From assembly GCF_017303375.1 (NCBI RefSeq), contig NZ_JAFKOH010000003.1, positions 186,001 to 250,000 of the forward strand: a stretch of 64,000 nucleotides of DNA, given 5' to 3'. The notes beneath the pieces are model-generated. The model did no database searches. It was not told where the DNA came from and worked only from the letters and a program-made list of their open reading frames with translations. Positions 7,360-16,762 of the stretch are shown piece after piece (the first letter of the stretch is position 1; each line of letters begins with the position of its first letter). The position numbers and the translations under genes are program-made. The stretch is from Bacillus sp. NTK074B (GTDB taxonomy: Bacteria; Bacillota; Bacilli; Bacillales; Bacillaceae_B).

Positions 7360-9153
7360 TTATGATTGATTCTTTAGCCATATTTCAGCAGACAACGTTC
7401 TAGTGATCGGTACAATGTCTGAATAATATTGTATATTTCCCATATAAAAGTTCTTAATTGTTTTCATGAAAGCATCTGAATTTACAAGCCCAGCTCCATT
7501 TAACGCCTCGAGATTAAGATGTTCTTGGAACCCTCCCCATTCTTTTCGGAGTCCTTTTGTAATTAGATTACTGTGACCAGCTTTTTGTTTTCTATATTGT
7601 ATTTTTTTAGGGAGTATTCCTTTTGAAGCTTCTTTAAGAATATATTTGTCGTATTTTGGATTGATTTTCAAGTCAACAGGAATATTCAGTAAGAACTCCA
7701 TTAGATCGATATCCATAAATGGATATCTAGTTTCAATACCGTATCTTTTTGAAACATACTGTGTCACCCATTCATGGCCTGACTGATATACGATTCCTTC
7801 AAAGTACTTGCGACGAGATTCATCATCCCAACATACTCCATCTTGAACCATTTCCCCCTCAGATGGAGAAGACCTTAACCAATCAGGTGATTTCAAGTAG
7901 ACATCCTTTGGTTTCCTGGAATAGGTAAACAATAATGATTTAAGAGAATATGATTCTCTCCATTTCATTAAACCCTTTGAATAGCTAGATAATTTAAATG
8001 TAGTAAGCAAGTTATATAAGTAATTCAAGTTCCCCATAAGAACGTGATCTCCACAATGCCCACTGATCAGTACTTTAATTCCTTTGTCCTCCACTGCTTT
8101 CGGTATAATAGAAGAAAGACTATATCCATAAAGGGGATAAGGTTCATCAAAATCTTTAAAACTATCAAGTCCCCCTTTGAAACACCATTCATCATTGCAA
8201 TCAAACTTATATATTTTTTCAACTGAATAATTATTAAGTACCTCATCTATATATTCACTTTCATCTGCATCTAAATTGTTTGAGAAAGTATAAGAGAATA
8301 CATTCATTTTAGAGGGGTGGATATACTTATAATAATGAGCGTAAGAAAAGATACTCGAGGAGTCCAATCCTCCACTAAGTGAAAAACCAATGTCCTGTAT
8401 TTTTTTAGGTATACTTTTTTTAATTGCATTTTTAAATAATTCTTGAAAATGTTCTATATAGTCTATTTCACTACTATATACGACCGGTGCAACAGGAAAA
8501 TTGTAATACCTTGCACGTTCAACATGAATTTTTTTTGAAATTTTCACAATCTCTCCAGCCTCTACTCTATAAAGCTTCCGATAAGCCGTTTCTACATATG
8601 CTGCAGGCTGTGATTTTAAATAATTTTCTAAATAGTTCATATTGACTTCCAGAGTTGTAATCGCTTTCAATTGAAGTATCTCTGTAAACCACCTGACTTC
8701 CTCAGAATCAATATAATAGAATAATTGTTTTAATCCTATAGGATCTTTGGTTAAGAATACCTCTTCTGAAACTATGTCGTATAATCCAATTGCAAACTGA
8801 CCTTTTAAGTATCTTGGAAAATCCTTTTTAAACTTATCGTATAATAAAGCGATTAATAAATTATCTGTTATTTTCGCAGACGATGAAATTTTTAACAGAG
8901 AAAAGATTTCTTCTCTATTATCAATTTTCCCATCAAGTGTTATCATTACTTCACTAAAGCCTACCCTATAATAGATTGAATTAGAATCATCCTCAATTCT
9001 TTCGTTGATAAAACCCATCCCTACATAACCATTAGTATCAAATATTACTTCACCTTCATTTTTAAGCCTGAAGCAATTTAACATTACATCGATATTTTTT
9101 TCCAATTCTGATTTGGAAAGTGATTTAGTCTTTATACCCGTTATAGAGCCCAA
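7360..9153 (-). CDS. lasC: Lasso macrolactam synthetase (asparagine-synthase-like)
   Basis: About 597 residues, the size of asparagine synthetase B. The N-terminal half is a class II glutamine-amidotransferase fold without the usual Cys at position 2, as in lasso cyclases, which do not use glutamine. The ATP pyrophosphatase motif SGGLDSSS is at about residues 260-267, and later motifs include SGHCGDH and YPFMDIDLMEF. The enzyme is expected to adenylate the ring Glu side chain of the precursor and close the macrolactam. Start: two TTG codons lie after AAAGGAG; the one at 9153 has the better spacing, the other is at 9159. It lies between lasB2 and lasA. Confidence 0.9.
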   Translation of the reverse strand: MGSITGIKTKSLSKSELEKNIDVMLNCFRLKNEGEVIFDTNGYVGMGFINERIEDDSNSIYYRVGFSEVMITLDGKIDNREEIFSLLKISSSAKITDNLLIALLYDKFKKDFPRYLKGQFAIGLYDIVSEEVFLTKDPIGLKQLFYYIDSEEVRWFTEILQLKAITTLEVNMNYLENYLKSQPAAYVETAYRKLYRVEAGEIVKISKKIHVERARYYNFPVAPVVYSSEIDYIEHFQELFKNAIKKSIPKKIQDIGFSLSGGLDSSSIFSYAHYYKYIHPSKMNVFSYTFSNNLDADESEYIDEVLNNYSVEKIYKFDCNDEWCFKGGLDSFKDFDEPYPLYGYSLSSIIPKAVEDKGIKVLISGHCGDHVLMGNLNYLYNLLTTFKLSSYSKGLMKWRESYSLKSLLFTYSRKPKDVYLKSPDWLRSSPSEGEMVQDGVCWDDESRRKYFEGIVYQSGHEWVTQYVSKRYGIETRYPFMDIDLMEFLLNIPVDLKINPKYDKYILKEASKGILPKKIQYRKQKAGHSNLITKGLRKEWGGFQEHLNLEALNGAGLVNSDAFMKTIKNFYMGNIQYYSDIVPITRTLSAEIWLKNQS

Positions 9154-9170
9154 TACCAATAACTCCTTTA

Positions 9171-9563
9171 TTATATTTCCATAATTGTTCTATATTTTCT
9201 TTTAACATATTCATGATTATCATTTAAAACCGTTCCACTATATTCTATCCATGAATGCGCTTCAAACTCACCTTGAGCTATACCTATAAATAATTTCACA
9301 TCAATCCCTTTTCGAATGAGAAGTGAATATGCCAAAACTGATTTATGAAGACAAAGAGCCTTTTCTTTTAATGGATGTTTAATTCTTACTTTTTCTATAT
9401 TATTACAGAAATCAATCAATTCCTTTACACTCACATTTTCATAAATATTTTTATTTTGATATTTTTTTAATTTTAACTCCTCTAACACTGGTTTCATCCC
9501 TTGTTTTGTTAAGAGTTTATGATAGTAATAGAAAAGTACGTAAATTTTTATTTTATTTAACAT
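9171..9563 (-). CDS. lasB2: Lasso leader peptidase (transglutaminase-like B2)
   Basis: A 130-residue protein of the transglutaminase-like superfamily (lasso_C2/McjB C-terminal type). The catalytic triad can be assigned as Cys71 in ALCLHKSVL, His103 in EAHSWIEY and Asp115 in LNDN. It should cleave the precursor leader after Lys21 while the B1 protein holds it. The start overlaps the end of lasB1 by 11 bases, which fits coupled translation of the split B protein usual in Firmicutes. Confidence 0.9.
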   Translation of the reverse strand: MLNKIKIYVLFYYYHKLLTKQGMKPVLEELKLKKYQNKNIYENVSVKELIDFCNNIEKVRIKHPLKEKALCLHKSVLAYSLLIRKGIDVKLFIGIAQGEFEAHSWIEYSGTVLNDNHEYVKRKYRTIMEI

Positions 9564-9825
9564 AGCTTACTCTTAGAATTTTCTCATTTTCTAACTGCTC
9601 TATTAATCTTTTGCAGTCTAACAATAATTTCTCTCGATCTACTTCATAAGTCAATATCATTTGATTCACTGCTTCTTCCACACTTTCTTCTTCCAACAGA
9701 TACTTTAAAATATCTGAAGCTACCTCATCCAGACTATAGTACAAACTATTATTGTAATCGAAAATTGTTGTGAAACCTTCATTTCTTTGAAGGAAGATCC
9801 CATCTTCTAATTTAATTGAATCCAT
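9553..9825 (-). CDS. lasB1: Lasso RiPP recognition element (PqqD-like B1)
   Basis: A 90-residue PqqD-like protein. Typical features are the strand-turn FLQRNEGFTTIFDYNN, YSLDEVASDILKYLLEE and a helix starting about residue 50 (VEEAVNQMIL). Such proteins bind the leader (YxxPxL motif) and deliver the precursor to the peptidase and cyclase. It is the first gene of the cluster, with AAAGGTGGGG before the ATG and a 7-bp inverted repeat (9841-9855) just upstream of that site. Confidence 0.88.
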   Translation of the reverse strand: MDSIKLEDGIFLQRNEGFTTIFDYNNSLYYSLDEVASDILKYLLEEESVEEAVNQMILTYEVDREKLLLDCKRLIEQLENEKILRVSYVK

Positions 9826-9840
9826 AAAACCCCACCTTTT

Positions 9841-9855
9841 TGTAAGTTACTTACA
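9841..9855. promoter_or_regulatory. Inverted repeat before the lasso operon
   Basis: TGTAAGT-T-ACTTACA, 7-bp perfect arms around one base, 16-30 nt upstream of the lasB1 start codon. It could be an operator for a repressor that controls the cluster; no regulator gene is encoded in the cluster. The upstream sequence is too AT-rich for a confident promoter call. Confidence 0.4.
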
Positions 9856-9979
9856 TATAAATTACAAAATATGTATATTATTTAATCCTTTTTTATCATA
9901 TCACAACATTCGACATAAAAATTATTCTTTTAGGAATATTCAATTTATTTTTATAATTTCTCACTTGATAACTGATACT

Positions 9980-10175
9980 TGCAAACCGGGTGTAAACCGG
10001 GGACGGTTCTTACTCTACTTTTTGGGTGAATTCGTGGGGGTCGTCTAAAGGAAAAGGTAGAGACGGAATCGTCCCCACTCTACCCAACCCTAAGTTTTTA
10101 TCATTAAGCCGGTCAATCCCAGAATCATGGTTAAACGGGGACGTGGTTAAACGGGGACGTATCCCACTCGACTTT
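9980..10175. repeat. Cluster of GGGGACG-type repeats
   Basis: The motif aaaCCGGGGACG or AAACGGGGACG occurs at about 9993, 10134 and 10152, mixed with a CGGAATCGTCCCC segment and TACTCTAC / TAGAGACGG pieces. The same vocabulary returns at 43065-43110 (AGGGACGGATCC, GAGTAGAGTAATAACCGG). These are short dispersed intergenic repeats at the outer edge of the lasso cluster. A 61-codon frame here has no ribosome binding site. Confidence 0.5.
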
Positions 10176-10189
10176 ACTTCATTAATCTG

Positions 10190-10770
10190 GAAAATCCCAC
10201 CTTCAACCTAATGACCTTATCAGCCATTGATGATATCGATTTGAAGTCTCTACACTCTTCCAAGTGATCAAAACCAGATCCCTCCGGATGAACTACTCAA
10301 ATATCATGATCCATCCTGCCAATGAAATGTCCAATCAGCGCCTCTCCCTATCTACATCCTAAGTGTCTCTAATGGCAGTGGTGTTGATGTTGTTGTTCTC
10401 TAATATCTATTCTTTCTATAAGATCTTAAGTCTGTTTGCAGGTTATTTCCGCACCCGATTCACATGCTTTTCGCCGCACGAAGACCTTCCGGAATCAGGT
10501 TGATTAATTCCAGAATCATTACATCTCTTTATTACAGACATCCCCATCGAATAGAAATGATCTCGGCAAATGAAATCACTCAACGGCATAAACCTATAGA
10601 CGCCCCCATACCCATTCTTCTCCGACTCCCCGATCGACTGAATGTATTTCCTTTCACCAGACAGCACAGACCCTAACGGAACTTCGCTCTCATACATGGC
10701 ATTCAACAGAATCCATACATATGGGTGAAAAAATCTATCCCATTCAAACAACCAATGAATGAAATTCCCC
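10190..10770 (-). repeat. Dispersed 600-bp element, copy 3
   Basis: DNA similarity to 2270-2900 runs through both the ORF and the downstream non-coding part (shared strings include CAGCCATTGATGATAT, GAACTACTCAAATATCATGAT and CCATCCTGCCAATGAAAT). The copies differ by many substitutions and small indels, so the duplication is not recent. Confidence 0.55.
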
Positions 10771-10772
10771 AT
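10443..10772 (-). pseudogene. Repeat-family hypothetical protein, shortened copy
   Basis: A 109-residue frame aligned with 2527-2904: YVWILLNAM, SGERKYIQSIGE, YGGVYRF and the identical tail SSCGEKHVNRVRK. It lacks about 16-20 internal residues (the KVRMRPFCKRLESEKYEY part of the longer copy), which suggests an internal deletion. No convincing ribosome binding site. It may be untranslated. Confidence 0.45.
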
Positions 10773-11145
10773 CTACTCATTTGATTCACTCCTGTTTCGT
10801 TATGTATTCAACCCTTATATAGTGAGATTGGCAGGGAAAGGATACCCTTTGATGAAATTTATTTAAATATGTTGGTATTGATGAAGAGGAAGGCTGAACG
10901 CTAGAAGTGGTTTTGTGATTATGGGTTTCTGTTAAACTTCTGAAAAACAGTGGCCGATCCCTCGCTAATTCCTTCTTTTTCTTTACACAATAGAAAAAAG
11001 CTTCCAAGAGAAACGGTCCCCCGTCCACTCTCCAGGAAGCTTATTACCTTTTATTTGACGTAATTTACAAAGAGCTCAACTGTTTCTTACGTTACCACCT
11101 TCGAGTAACACGAAGGTAAATCATACGCATATGGAGTGATTTCAT

Positions 11146-11312
11146 TTGTTGACCGTCAAAGAAGTGTCGATGCTCCTCGACATGACCGAGCACACCATCC
11201 CCTTCTATACCGACAAAGACTGGTTCCGAGCCTCACACGCGATGAGCATAACACGTGCCTCTTCAATGAAGAGTCCATCAGTTGGTTGACAGGAAACGAG
11301 CTTGCCCCTTAA
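11146..11312 (+). pseudogene. Broken MerR-family regulator, N-terminus only
   Basis: A TTG start after GGAGTGA gives LTVKEVSMLLDMTEHTIPFY, the DNA-binding helix-turn-helix of MerR regulators (consensus TIRFYxxxGL). A frameshift after TDKD moves the sequence to VPSLTRDEHNTCLFNEESIS, the wing and next helix, ending at a stop at 11310-11312. The Arg of the RFY motif is replaced by Pro. The effector domain is absent, so this is a dead fragment. Confidence 0.7.
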
Positions 11313-11328
11313 CGGGACAAGCTCGTTT
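11294..11328. terminator. Hairpin after the MerR remnant
   Basis: AAACGAGCTTG (11294-11304) pairs with CAAGCTCGTTT (11318-11328), with extra pairing in CCCC/GGG. It overlaps the last codons of the MerR fragment. The U-run is short, so efficiency is uncertain. Confidence 0.45.
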
Positions 11329-11379
11329 AAATATATAAGTTTCTGGTCTGACGCGTGAAGTGCCTGGCCAAGTAAAAAC

Positions 11380-11793
11380 TCAATAATAGAGCTTGACGGT
11401 TAGGATGATCATAATCAAAAACATTCCCAAGGAAGCAATCAAAAACGGAGTAAGAGTGAGTGTGAAGATAGTAACGGGAGTATCCTTCGACACCTTAATC
11501 GCATATCTCATAAATACTCTCTCTTCGTTTAACATATGACTTGAATAATACGGAGAGAAGAAATTAATCACCAATAAAACAAAACACACCACGAACATCG
11601 TATTGATAAAGCTATAATGAAAAATGAAATCTATGATGAAGATGACCAGCGTCATGAATAGAAATAGCGTTTGCTTATTTACGTTCTGAGATAGTTTTCC
11701 ATAGAACCAGCCTTCTAGCTTCTCCCATAGTTTCGAGAGTAACACTATAATAAAAATACCAAAGAATATATTAAATAATGGTATGATAAGCAT
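11380..11793 (-). CDS. Unknown multi-pass membrane protein (137 aa)
   Basis: 137 residues with about four hydrophobic helices (2-20, 44-62, 65-80, 107-135). A GGAGAG site precedes the ATG. The central hydrophilic loop contains NEERVFMRYAIKVSKDTP. No family is recognised. It stands alone between a dead regulator and a gene-free stretch. Confidence 0.6.
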   Translation of the reverse strand: MLIIPLFNIFFGIFIIVLLSKLWEKLEGWFYGKLSQNVNKQTLFLFMTLVIFIIDFIFHYSFINTMFVVCFVLLVINFFSPYYSSHMLNEERVFMRYAIKVSKDTPVTIFTLTLTPFLIASLGMFLIMIILTVKLYY

Positions 11794-12217
11794 GTTTTTC
11801 TCTCCGTTTCAATAGTGATAAAGAACAAAGCCAAGCTTGATATCGCAGCTCTATCTATCCCAACAAGTATGGTGCAATCCTCGTTAAACCTTCGGATACG
11901 ATCTCTTACATAAAACCCTGGTGAAGATTCGAATCCCTCCCTGGAGTCAGGGAAATCCACAGGTAGCTCCAGTACTGTTTTTATTTTACCAAAAAATTAC
12001 AAAAGGAGCATCTACTTATATCTAAAACCGCAAAAAAAGTTTTCATTATGAATGGGGTCATTCCTTCTGCTTTTTAAGGATCTTACCTTCAGATTATTGT
12101 CAAAGATACATGGATGAGAATGAAAACAAACAATATTAAGAAGAAGGGAAAACGCTAGAAGTGGTAGAAGATATTGATACTGAACACACTACTCAAGCAT
12201 GACCTTTGGAGGGGGAA
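11794..12217. other. Gene-free stretch
   Basis: No supported gene. The segment GAACGCTAGAAGTGGT at about 10892 recurs as AAACGCTAGAAGTGGT at 12150, so part of this stretch is repeated material. A 71-codon minus frame at 11745-11960 has no ribosome binding site and is rejected. Confidence 0.35.
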
Positions 12218-12901
12218 ATGAAGACCAAGTTTGTTATCTTACCGATGATGATTGCTTTCGGCTTCATCGTCTTTGTCCCGCTGTTTTTATTAGCAGCCCA
12301 TCAAGCACAGAATATATTGAATAACGATGAAGATGAAGTGAAAGAAGTGGTCGTGAATAAATTGAGTGCCAAATACAACGAACCGTTTCAGATTATTTCC
12401 TATCTTGACTACAGTGCACCCATTGACTTCCACTTATTAAAAGCCGAATCGAAAAAGACCGGATATAAATTTAATGTTTCATTAGAAGACGGAATGATGA
12501 GGGATGAATATGGATTGTTTCTTGATATACGAGAGACTGTTCAACAGTATTTTTCTATGGAAACATACTATTTAGAAGTTGATCCATTTACCGATGTTTT
12601 AAATAGTTCACTGGAGTTAGATAATGAAGATATTAGAGTTACTGTTTATATTGCCAGTACAGGGAATGATATAGATAAAGAAAACGCTTATCATTTGTAT
12701 GAGGAATTGATGAATAAGAAATACAAGGAGTTTGAATTAGTGATAACTAATTTTAACTATGATGATAGTATTTTTATGGATGATATTCAGAAAAGTCAGT
12801 ACGATAAGTTTGCAGAAGAGAATAACGTGATTCATGCATGTGAACTTAACTCTCAGATTAGTAATCTGGATAGCTTTACTTTGGTGAAGTATTGTAAGTG
12901 A
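12218..12901 (+). CDS. Unknown membrane-anchored extracytoplasmic protein
   Basis: 227 residues from the ATG at 12218, which stands seven bases after GGAGGGGG; an upstream TTG would overlap that site. Residues 5-30 form one membrane helix, followed by an acidic extracellular domain (NNDEDEVKEVVVNKLSAKYN and onwards). The pattern, a short anchor plus a domain starting with a helix KEVVVNKLSAKYNE, resembles the YfjL-like proteins of Bacillus, but I do not claim the family. A hairpin terminator at 12928-12959 follows. Confidence 0.65.
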   Translation: MKTKFVILPMMIAFGFIVFVPLFLLAAHQAQNILNNDEDEVKEVVVNKLSAKYNEPFQIISYLDYSAPIDFHLLKAESKKTGYKFNVSLEDGMMRDEYGLFLDIRETVQQYFSMETYYLEVDPFTDVLNSSLELDNEDIRVTVYIASTGNDIDKENAYHLYEELMNKKYKEFELVITNFNYDDSIFMDDIQKSQYDKFAEENNVIHACELNSQISNLDSFTLVKYCK

Positions 12902-12927
12902 ATCTTTTTTTGGATCAACAAACGAAA

Positions 12928-12959
12928 AACCTCATTCGCAAAAATGCACGAATGAGGTT
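12928..12959. terminator. Bidirectional terminator between 12901 gene and rbsB
   Basis: AACCTCATTCG (12928-12938) pairs with CGAATGAGGTT (12949-12959). It separates two convergent genes and can serve both: A-rich sequence lies to the left and T-containing sequence to the right. Confidence 0.7.
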
Positions 12960-12971
12960 TACCACCACAAT

Positions 12972-13910
12972 CTATTCTGAAGATTCTTCTATATTCTCCT
13001 CCGTCACCAACTTCAACGGCACCGGAATCTTCTCCTTCACTTTCTTCCCTGACAACACATCAGCCCCCGCCTGAACAGCCAACTGACCAATCTTCTCAGG
13101 CTGCTGAGCAACAGTCGCAGACAGGTTGCCATTCCGAATGCTAGTAATCGCATCTTCATTTCCATCAAATCCAACGACTAGAACGTCACGTCCAGAACTC
13201 TGGATCGCCTGCAGTGCTCCTAATGCCATTTCATCGTTATGAGCGAACACCGCTTTGATATCTGGATTCCCTTGTATCAGGTTCTCCATTGTATTTAGTC
13301 CTTCGGTACGATCAAAGTTCGCGGTCTGCTTGGCCACGACATCCAGCTTTTCATCCGCGATGTTGTGGAACCCGGCTCCACGCTCACGAGTGGCAGATGC
13401 TCCAGGGACACCTTCAAGTTCTGCAACCTTTGCTCCTTCACCTAGCTGTTCGACGAGGTATTCTCCGGCCATTTCGCCGCCCTTTTCGTTATCGGAGCTG
13501 ACGAGTGTGGCGACGTCTCCTTTTTCCGCTGAGCGGTCAAGGGTGACGACGGGAATGCCTAGGCTGTTGGCGGACTGGACGGCAGTTGAGATGGCCGCTG
13601 AGTCCGTCGGGTTGATGAGTAAGACGTTGACGCCCTGCTGGATGAGGTCTTCTACATCATTGATTTGCTTGGCGGCGTCGTTCTGAGCATCAACGACGAC
13701 GACTTCCATGCCTTGTTTTTTCGCTTCGTCTTCTACTCCGTTTTTCATGGAGACGAAGAATGGGTTATTTAGGGTTGAAACAGAAAGTCCGATTTTGATG
13801 TCTTCAGGGTTCGAGCTTTTATTTGGCTTGGCCCATTCCGGCGGCTGCAGGGAGCAGGCGCCAAGGAATAGGAGTGATAAACTGATTAGTAATAACCATG
13901 CTTTTTTCAT
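12972..13910 (-). CDS. rbsB: D-ribose substrate-binding lipoprotein
   Basis: 312 residues from the ATG at 13910, with GAGGGATAC upstream; the longer frame upstream only covers the rbsC end. The signal ends in the lipobox FLGACS, so it is lipid-anchored outside the membrane. The periplasmic-binding-protein type 1 fold is visible in IGLSVSTLNNPFFVSMKNGV, VVDAQND, LLINPTDSAA, VTLDR and VGFDGNEDA. It delivers ribose to RbsC/RbsA. Last gene of the ribose operon, ten bases after rbsC. Confidence 0.93.
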   Translation of the reverse strand: MKKAWLLLISLSLLFLGACSLQPPEWAKPNKSSNPEDIKIGLSVSTLNNPFFVSMKNGVEDEAKKQGMEVVVVDAQNDAAKQINDVEDLIQQGVNVLLINPTDSAAISTAVQSANSLGIPVVTLDRSAEKGDVATLVSSDNEKGGEMAGEYLVEQLGEGAKVAELEGVPGASATRERGAGFHNIADEKLDVVAKQTANFDRTEGLNTMENLIQGNPDIKAVFAHNDEMALGALQAIQSSGRDVLVVGFDGNEDAITSIRNGNLSATVAQQPEKIGQLAVQAGADVLSGKKVKEKIPVPLKLVTEENIEESSE

Positions 13911-13920
13911 AGTATCCCTC

Positions 13921-14874
13921 CTACGCTGCTTTCTTTCGGTCGATGAGAACGGCGATGATGATGACGACACCCTTTACGACCATTTGGAAGAAGGATGAGA
14001 CGCCGAGCAGGTTCAGACCGTTGTTCAACGTTCCGATGATGAGTGCACCGATCAGTGTTCCGACGATCAGTCCGCGTCCGCCTGACAGGCTTGTCCCGCC
14101 TAGGACGACGGCGGCGATGGCATCGAGTTCATAGGATGTACCCGCTGTCGGTTGGGCTGAGTTCAGACGTGACGTCAGAATCGCTCCTGCGAGTGCTGCG
14201 AGTAAGCCTGCCAGGGAGTAGATCATCACTTTGATGCGTGGTACTTTGATCCCTGAGATCAGGGCTGCTTTTTCATTCCCACCGATGGCATACGTTTTTC
14301 GGCCAAACGGAGTTTTATGCAGGATGACCCACAGGATCGCAAACGTCAGGATCATTGTGACTGCAGGTACCGGGATTCCAAGGAAGTATCCTCTTCCGAA
14401 CAGTTGGAAGGCATAGCTGTCGCCAAGTCCCGTAATTGGGTTACCGTCTGTGTAGACGAGCGTCAACCCGCGGAACATGGTCATCGTTGCGAGTGTTGCG
14501 ATGAATGGTGCCATTTTTCCTTTTGTGATGAGTAGTCCGTTGACCATTCCCATTACGGCTCCGAGGATACAGCCAATCAGGATCGCAAGGATTGGGTCGA
14601 TACCCGATACCATCATCCCGGCCATGAGGGCACTGGATAAGGCGAGGATCGAGCCGACGGATAAGTCAATTCCCCCGGTCAAAATGACGAAGGTCATCCC
14701 GTAGGCAATCAGGGCGTTGATCGCGACCTGTCGTAATAGATTCAATAAGTTCAAGGGTTCTAGAAAACTAGGGTTGATGATGGATACGGTCGCAATCAGC
14801 ACAAACAGTCCGAGGAGCGGACCGAGCTTTTGCATCAGATTGCCGACGTGATCCGTTTTGAGTGCGTTATTCAT
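13921..14874 (-). CDS. rbsC: Ribose ABC transporter permease
   Basis: A 317-residue permease of the RbsC/AraH family with about eight to ten membrane helices. The typical [20 protein letters not shown] and [18 protein letters not shown] motifs are present. Its start overlaps the end of rbsA by eight bases, consistent with coupled translation, and rbsB follows at once. Confidence 0.93.
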   Translation of the reverse strand: MNNALKTDHVGNLMQKLGPLLGLFVLIATVSIINPSFLEPLNLLNLLRQVAINALIAYGMTFVILTGGIDLSVGSILALSSALMAGMMVSGIDPILAILIGCILGAVMGMVNGLLITKGKMAPFIATLATMTMFRGLTLVYTDGNPITGLGDSYAFQLFGRGYFLGIPVPAVTMILTFAILWVILHKTPFGRKTYAIGGNEKAALISGIKVPRIKVMIYSLAGLLAALAGAILTSRLNSAQPTAGTSYELDAIAAVVLGGTSLSGGRGLIVGTLIGALIIGTLNNGLNLLGVSSFFQMVVKGVVIIIAVLIDRKKAA

Positions 14875-16357
14875 GTGCGGGACCTCCTGTCGCCAATGTC
14901 ATGATTTTTTCCTGTGTGGCTTCTTCCTTTGATAGCTCTCCCGCGATGGTCCCTTCATGGACGACGAGGATGCGGTCGCTCATTCCGAGTACCTCTGGCA
15001 GCTCGGATGATACCATCACGATCGCGACACCCCGGTCGGTGAGCTCGTTCATCAGTTGATAGATTTCCCGTTTCGCCCCGACATCGACTCCCCTCGTCGG
15101 TTCGTCGAGGATGAGCACTTTCGGACCAATGCCGATCCATTTGGCGATGACCACTTTCTGCTGGTTCCCGCCGGACAGGTTCTTTGCGTGGGTCCGGGCT
15201 GATTCCGTCTTGATCGTCAGCCGTTTAATGAGCATTTCCACAAAGTCCTGTTCGCTTTTATCGTTGATCAAGCCTTTCTTCGTAAAGCTGTAGAGGCTTG
15301 GTAGGGCGATGTTATCCTTCAGGGAAAAGTCGAGGACGAGTCCTTCATCCTTCCGATCCTCGGTGATGAATCCAAGACCAAGCTTCACTGCCTGATCGGG
15401 TGTTTTAATGGTGACCTGTTTCCCGTTCACGAGGATTTCGCCTTCATAGCGTCCGTCGAGTCCGAAGATGGTGCGCATGATTTCTGTTCTACCTGCCCCC
15501 ATCAATCCTGATACGCCGACGATTTCTCCTGAACGGACTTCGAAGCTGACTTTCTCAAACAGTCCCTTCTTTGTCAGGTTCCTTACTTCAAGCATTGTTT
15601 CCCCTGGCTTTGGTTGGCGTTTTGGAAAGCGGTCTGTCAATTCACGTCCGACCATTTTCTTTACGACCTCATCAAAATTCGTCTCGGGGATCGGCGTCGT
15701 ATCCACCGTGCGTCCGTCCCGCATGACCGTGATGGTGTCACAAATTGTGAAGATCTCTTCCATCCGGTGGGAGATGTACACAATCGACACGCCGGCTTTC
15801 TTGAGCGAGCGGATGACGGTGAAGAGCATTTCAATTTCCCGGTCCGTCAATGCCGCGGTTGGCTCGTCCATGATGATAACTTTTGCATCTGTCATGAGGG
15901 CCTTGGCGATTTCGATCATCTGCTGCTGTCCGACCGAGCATTGTCCCGCTTCTTTTGTGAGAGGGATGGAAATGTTCAGTTTCTTAAACTGCTCATTCGC
16001 AACCGCTTTCATTTTTCGCGTATTGATGAGACCGAATTGTGTAACCGGTTCCTTATTGATGAACAGATTCTCAAGGACGGTCATCTCCGGCCAGACGTTC
16101 AGCTCCTGATGGATGAAGGCAACGCCAAATTCCTCTGCCTGCTTCGGATTATCAAACGTCATGTCCTTCCCGTCGATGGTGATCGTTCCCTGATCCTTCT
16201 TGTGAAGACCCGTCAGGATGTTCATCAGGGTCGACTTTCCCGCACCGTTTTCCCCCATCAGGGCATGGACCTCACCTTCCCCGATCTCGATGTCCACGCC
16301 TTCAAGGACCTTGTTCGTCCCAAATGCTTTATGGATATTCTTCATGCTGATCTGCAT
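14867..16357 (-). CDS. rbsA: Ribose ABC transporter ATPase (double domain)
   Basis: 496 residues with two ABC domains. The first has Walker [10 protein letters not shown] and the signature [15 protein letters not shown]; the second has a degenerate Walker A (GLMGAGRTE), the [14 protein letters not shown] signature and [15 protein letters not shown], as usual for sugar importers of the RbsA/MglA class. It energises ribose uptake with RbsC. It follows rbsD closely. Confidence 0.94.
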   Translation of the reverse strand: MQISMKNIHKAFGTNKVLEGVDIEIGEGEVHALMGENGAGKSTLMNILTGLHKKDQGTITIDGKDMTFDNPKQAEEFGVAFIHQELNVWPEMTVLENLFINKEPVTQFGLINTRKMKAVANEQFKKLNISIPLTKEAGQCSVGQQQMIEIAKALMTDAKVIIMDEPTAALTDREIEMLFTVIRSLKKAGVSIVYISHRMEEIFTICDTITVMRDGRTVDTTPIPETNFDEVVKKMVGRELTDRFPKRQPKPGETMLEVRNLTKKGLFEKVSFEVRSGEIVGVSGLMGAGRTEIMRTIFGLDGRYEGEILVNGKQVTIKTPDQAVKLGLGFITEDRKDEGLVLDFSLKDNIALPSLYSFTKKGLINDKSEQDFVEMLIKRLTIKTESARTHAKNLSGGNQQKVVIAKWIGIGPKVLILDEPTRGVDVGAKREIYQLMNELTDRGVAIVMVSSELPEVLGMSDRILVVHEGTIAGELSKEEATQEKIMTLATGGPAHE

Positions 16358-16375
16358 GCTACTACCCCCTTTGTT

Positions 16376-16762
16376 TTAAAAAATGACTCCCGCGTGAAGG
16401 ATGCAATTCGCATACGGTGTAACTTCCCCCGTGCGAATGACAACCTTCGCCTTATGGGATTCTTTCTTGAAGTCTTCATGAGATACATACTGGATCCCGT
16501 CAAACCAGGAGGTCATTTGTTCCTGAACCCCTTTATTCGTTTCCACTTCCTCAGCAAGCGTGACAGTTTCGACGACCATTTCTTCCTTTAACAGTTCGAC
16601 CACGTCAAGGAAGGACGGCTCTCCCGGTTTCAATGCCAGGTCGATTTTCACAACGTCTGACGGAATCGGGAGACCGGCATCGGCCACGACGATCGTATCG
16701 GTGTGGCCGAGATCGGCTAGTATTTTTGCTATGTGACTGTTCAAAATGCCATGTCGTTTCAT
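16376..16762 (-). CDS. rbsD: D-ribose pyranase
   Basis: 128 residues, the normal size of RbsD. It starts [20 protein letters not shown] and has [10 protein letters not shown], the conserved binding loop with its His and Asp. It interconverts pyranose and furanose forms of ribose, supplying the form used by ribokinase. Its start overlaps the rbsK stop by four bases. Confidence 0.93.
   Translation of the reverse strand: MKRHGILNSHIAKILADLGHTDTIVVADAGLPIPSDVVKIDLALKPGEPSFLDVVELLKEEMVVETVTLAEEVETNKGVQEQMTSWFDGIQYVSHEDFKKESHKAKVVIRTGEVTPYANCILHAGVIF

Noticed and set aside
10786..11028. An 80-codon minus-strand frame
   Set aside because: No ribosome binding site and low-complexity sequence; overlaps the stretch between two degenerate features.
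15614..16591. A 325-codon plus-strand frame opposite rbsA and rbsD
   Set aside because: Both minus-strand genes have clear family motifs; the plus frame has none and no ribosome binding site.
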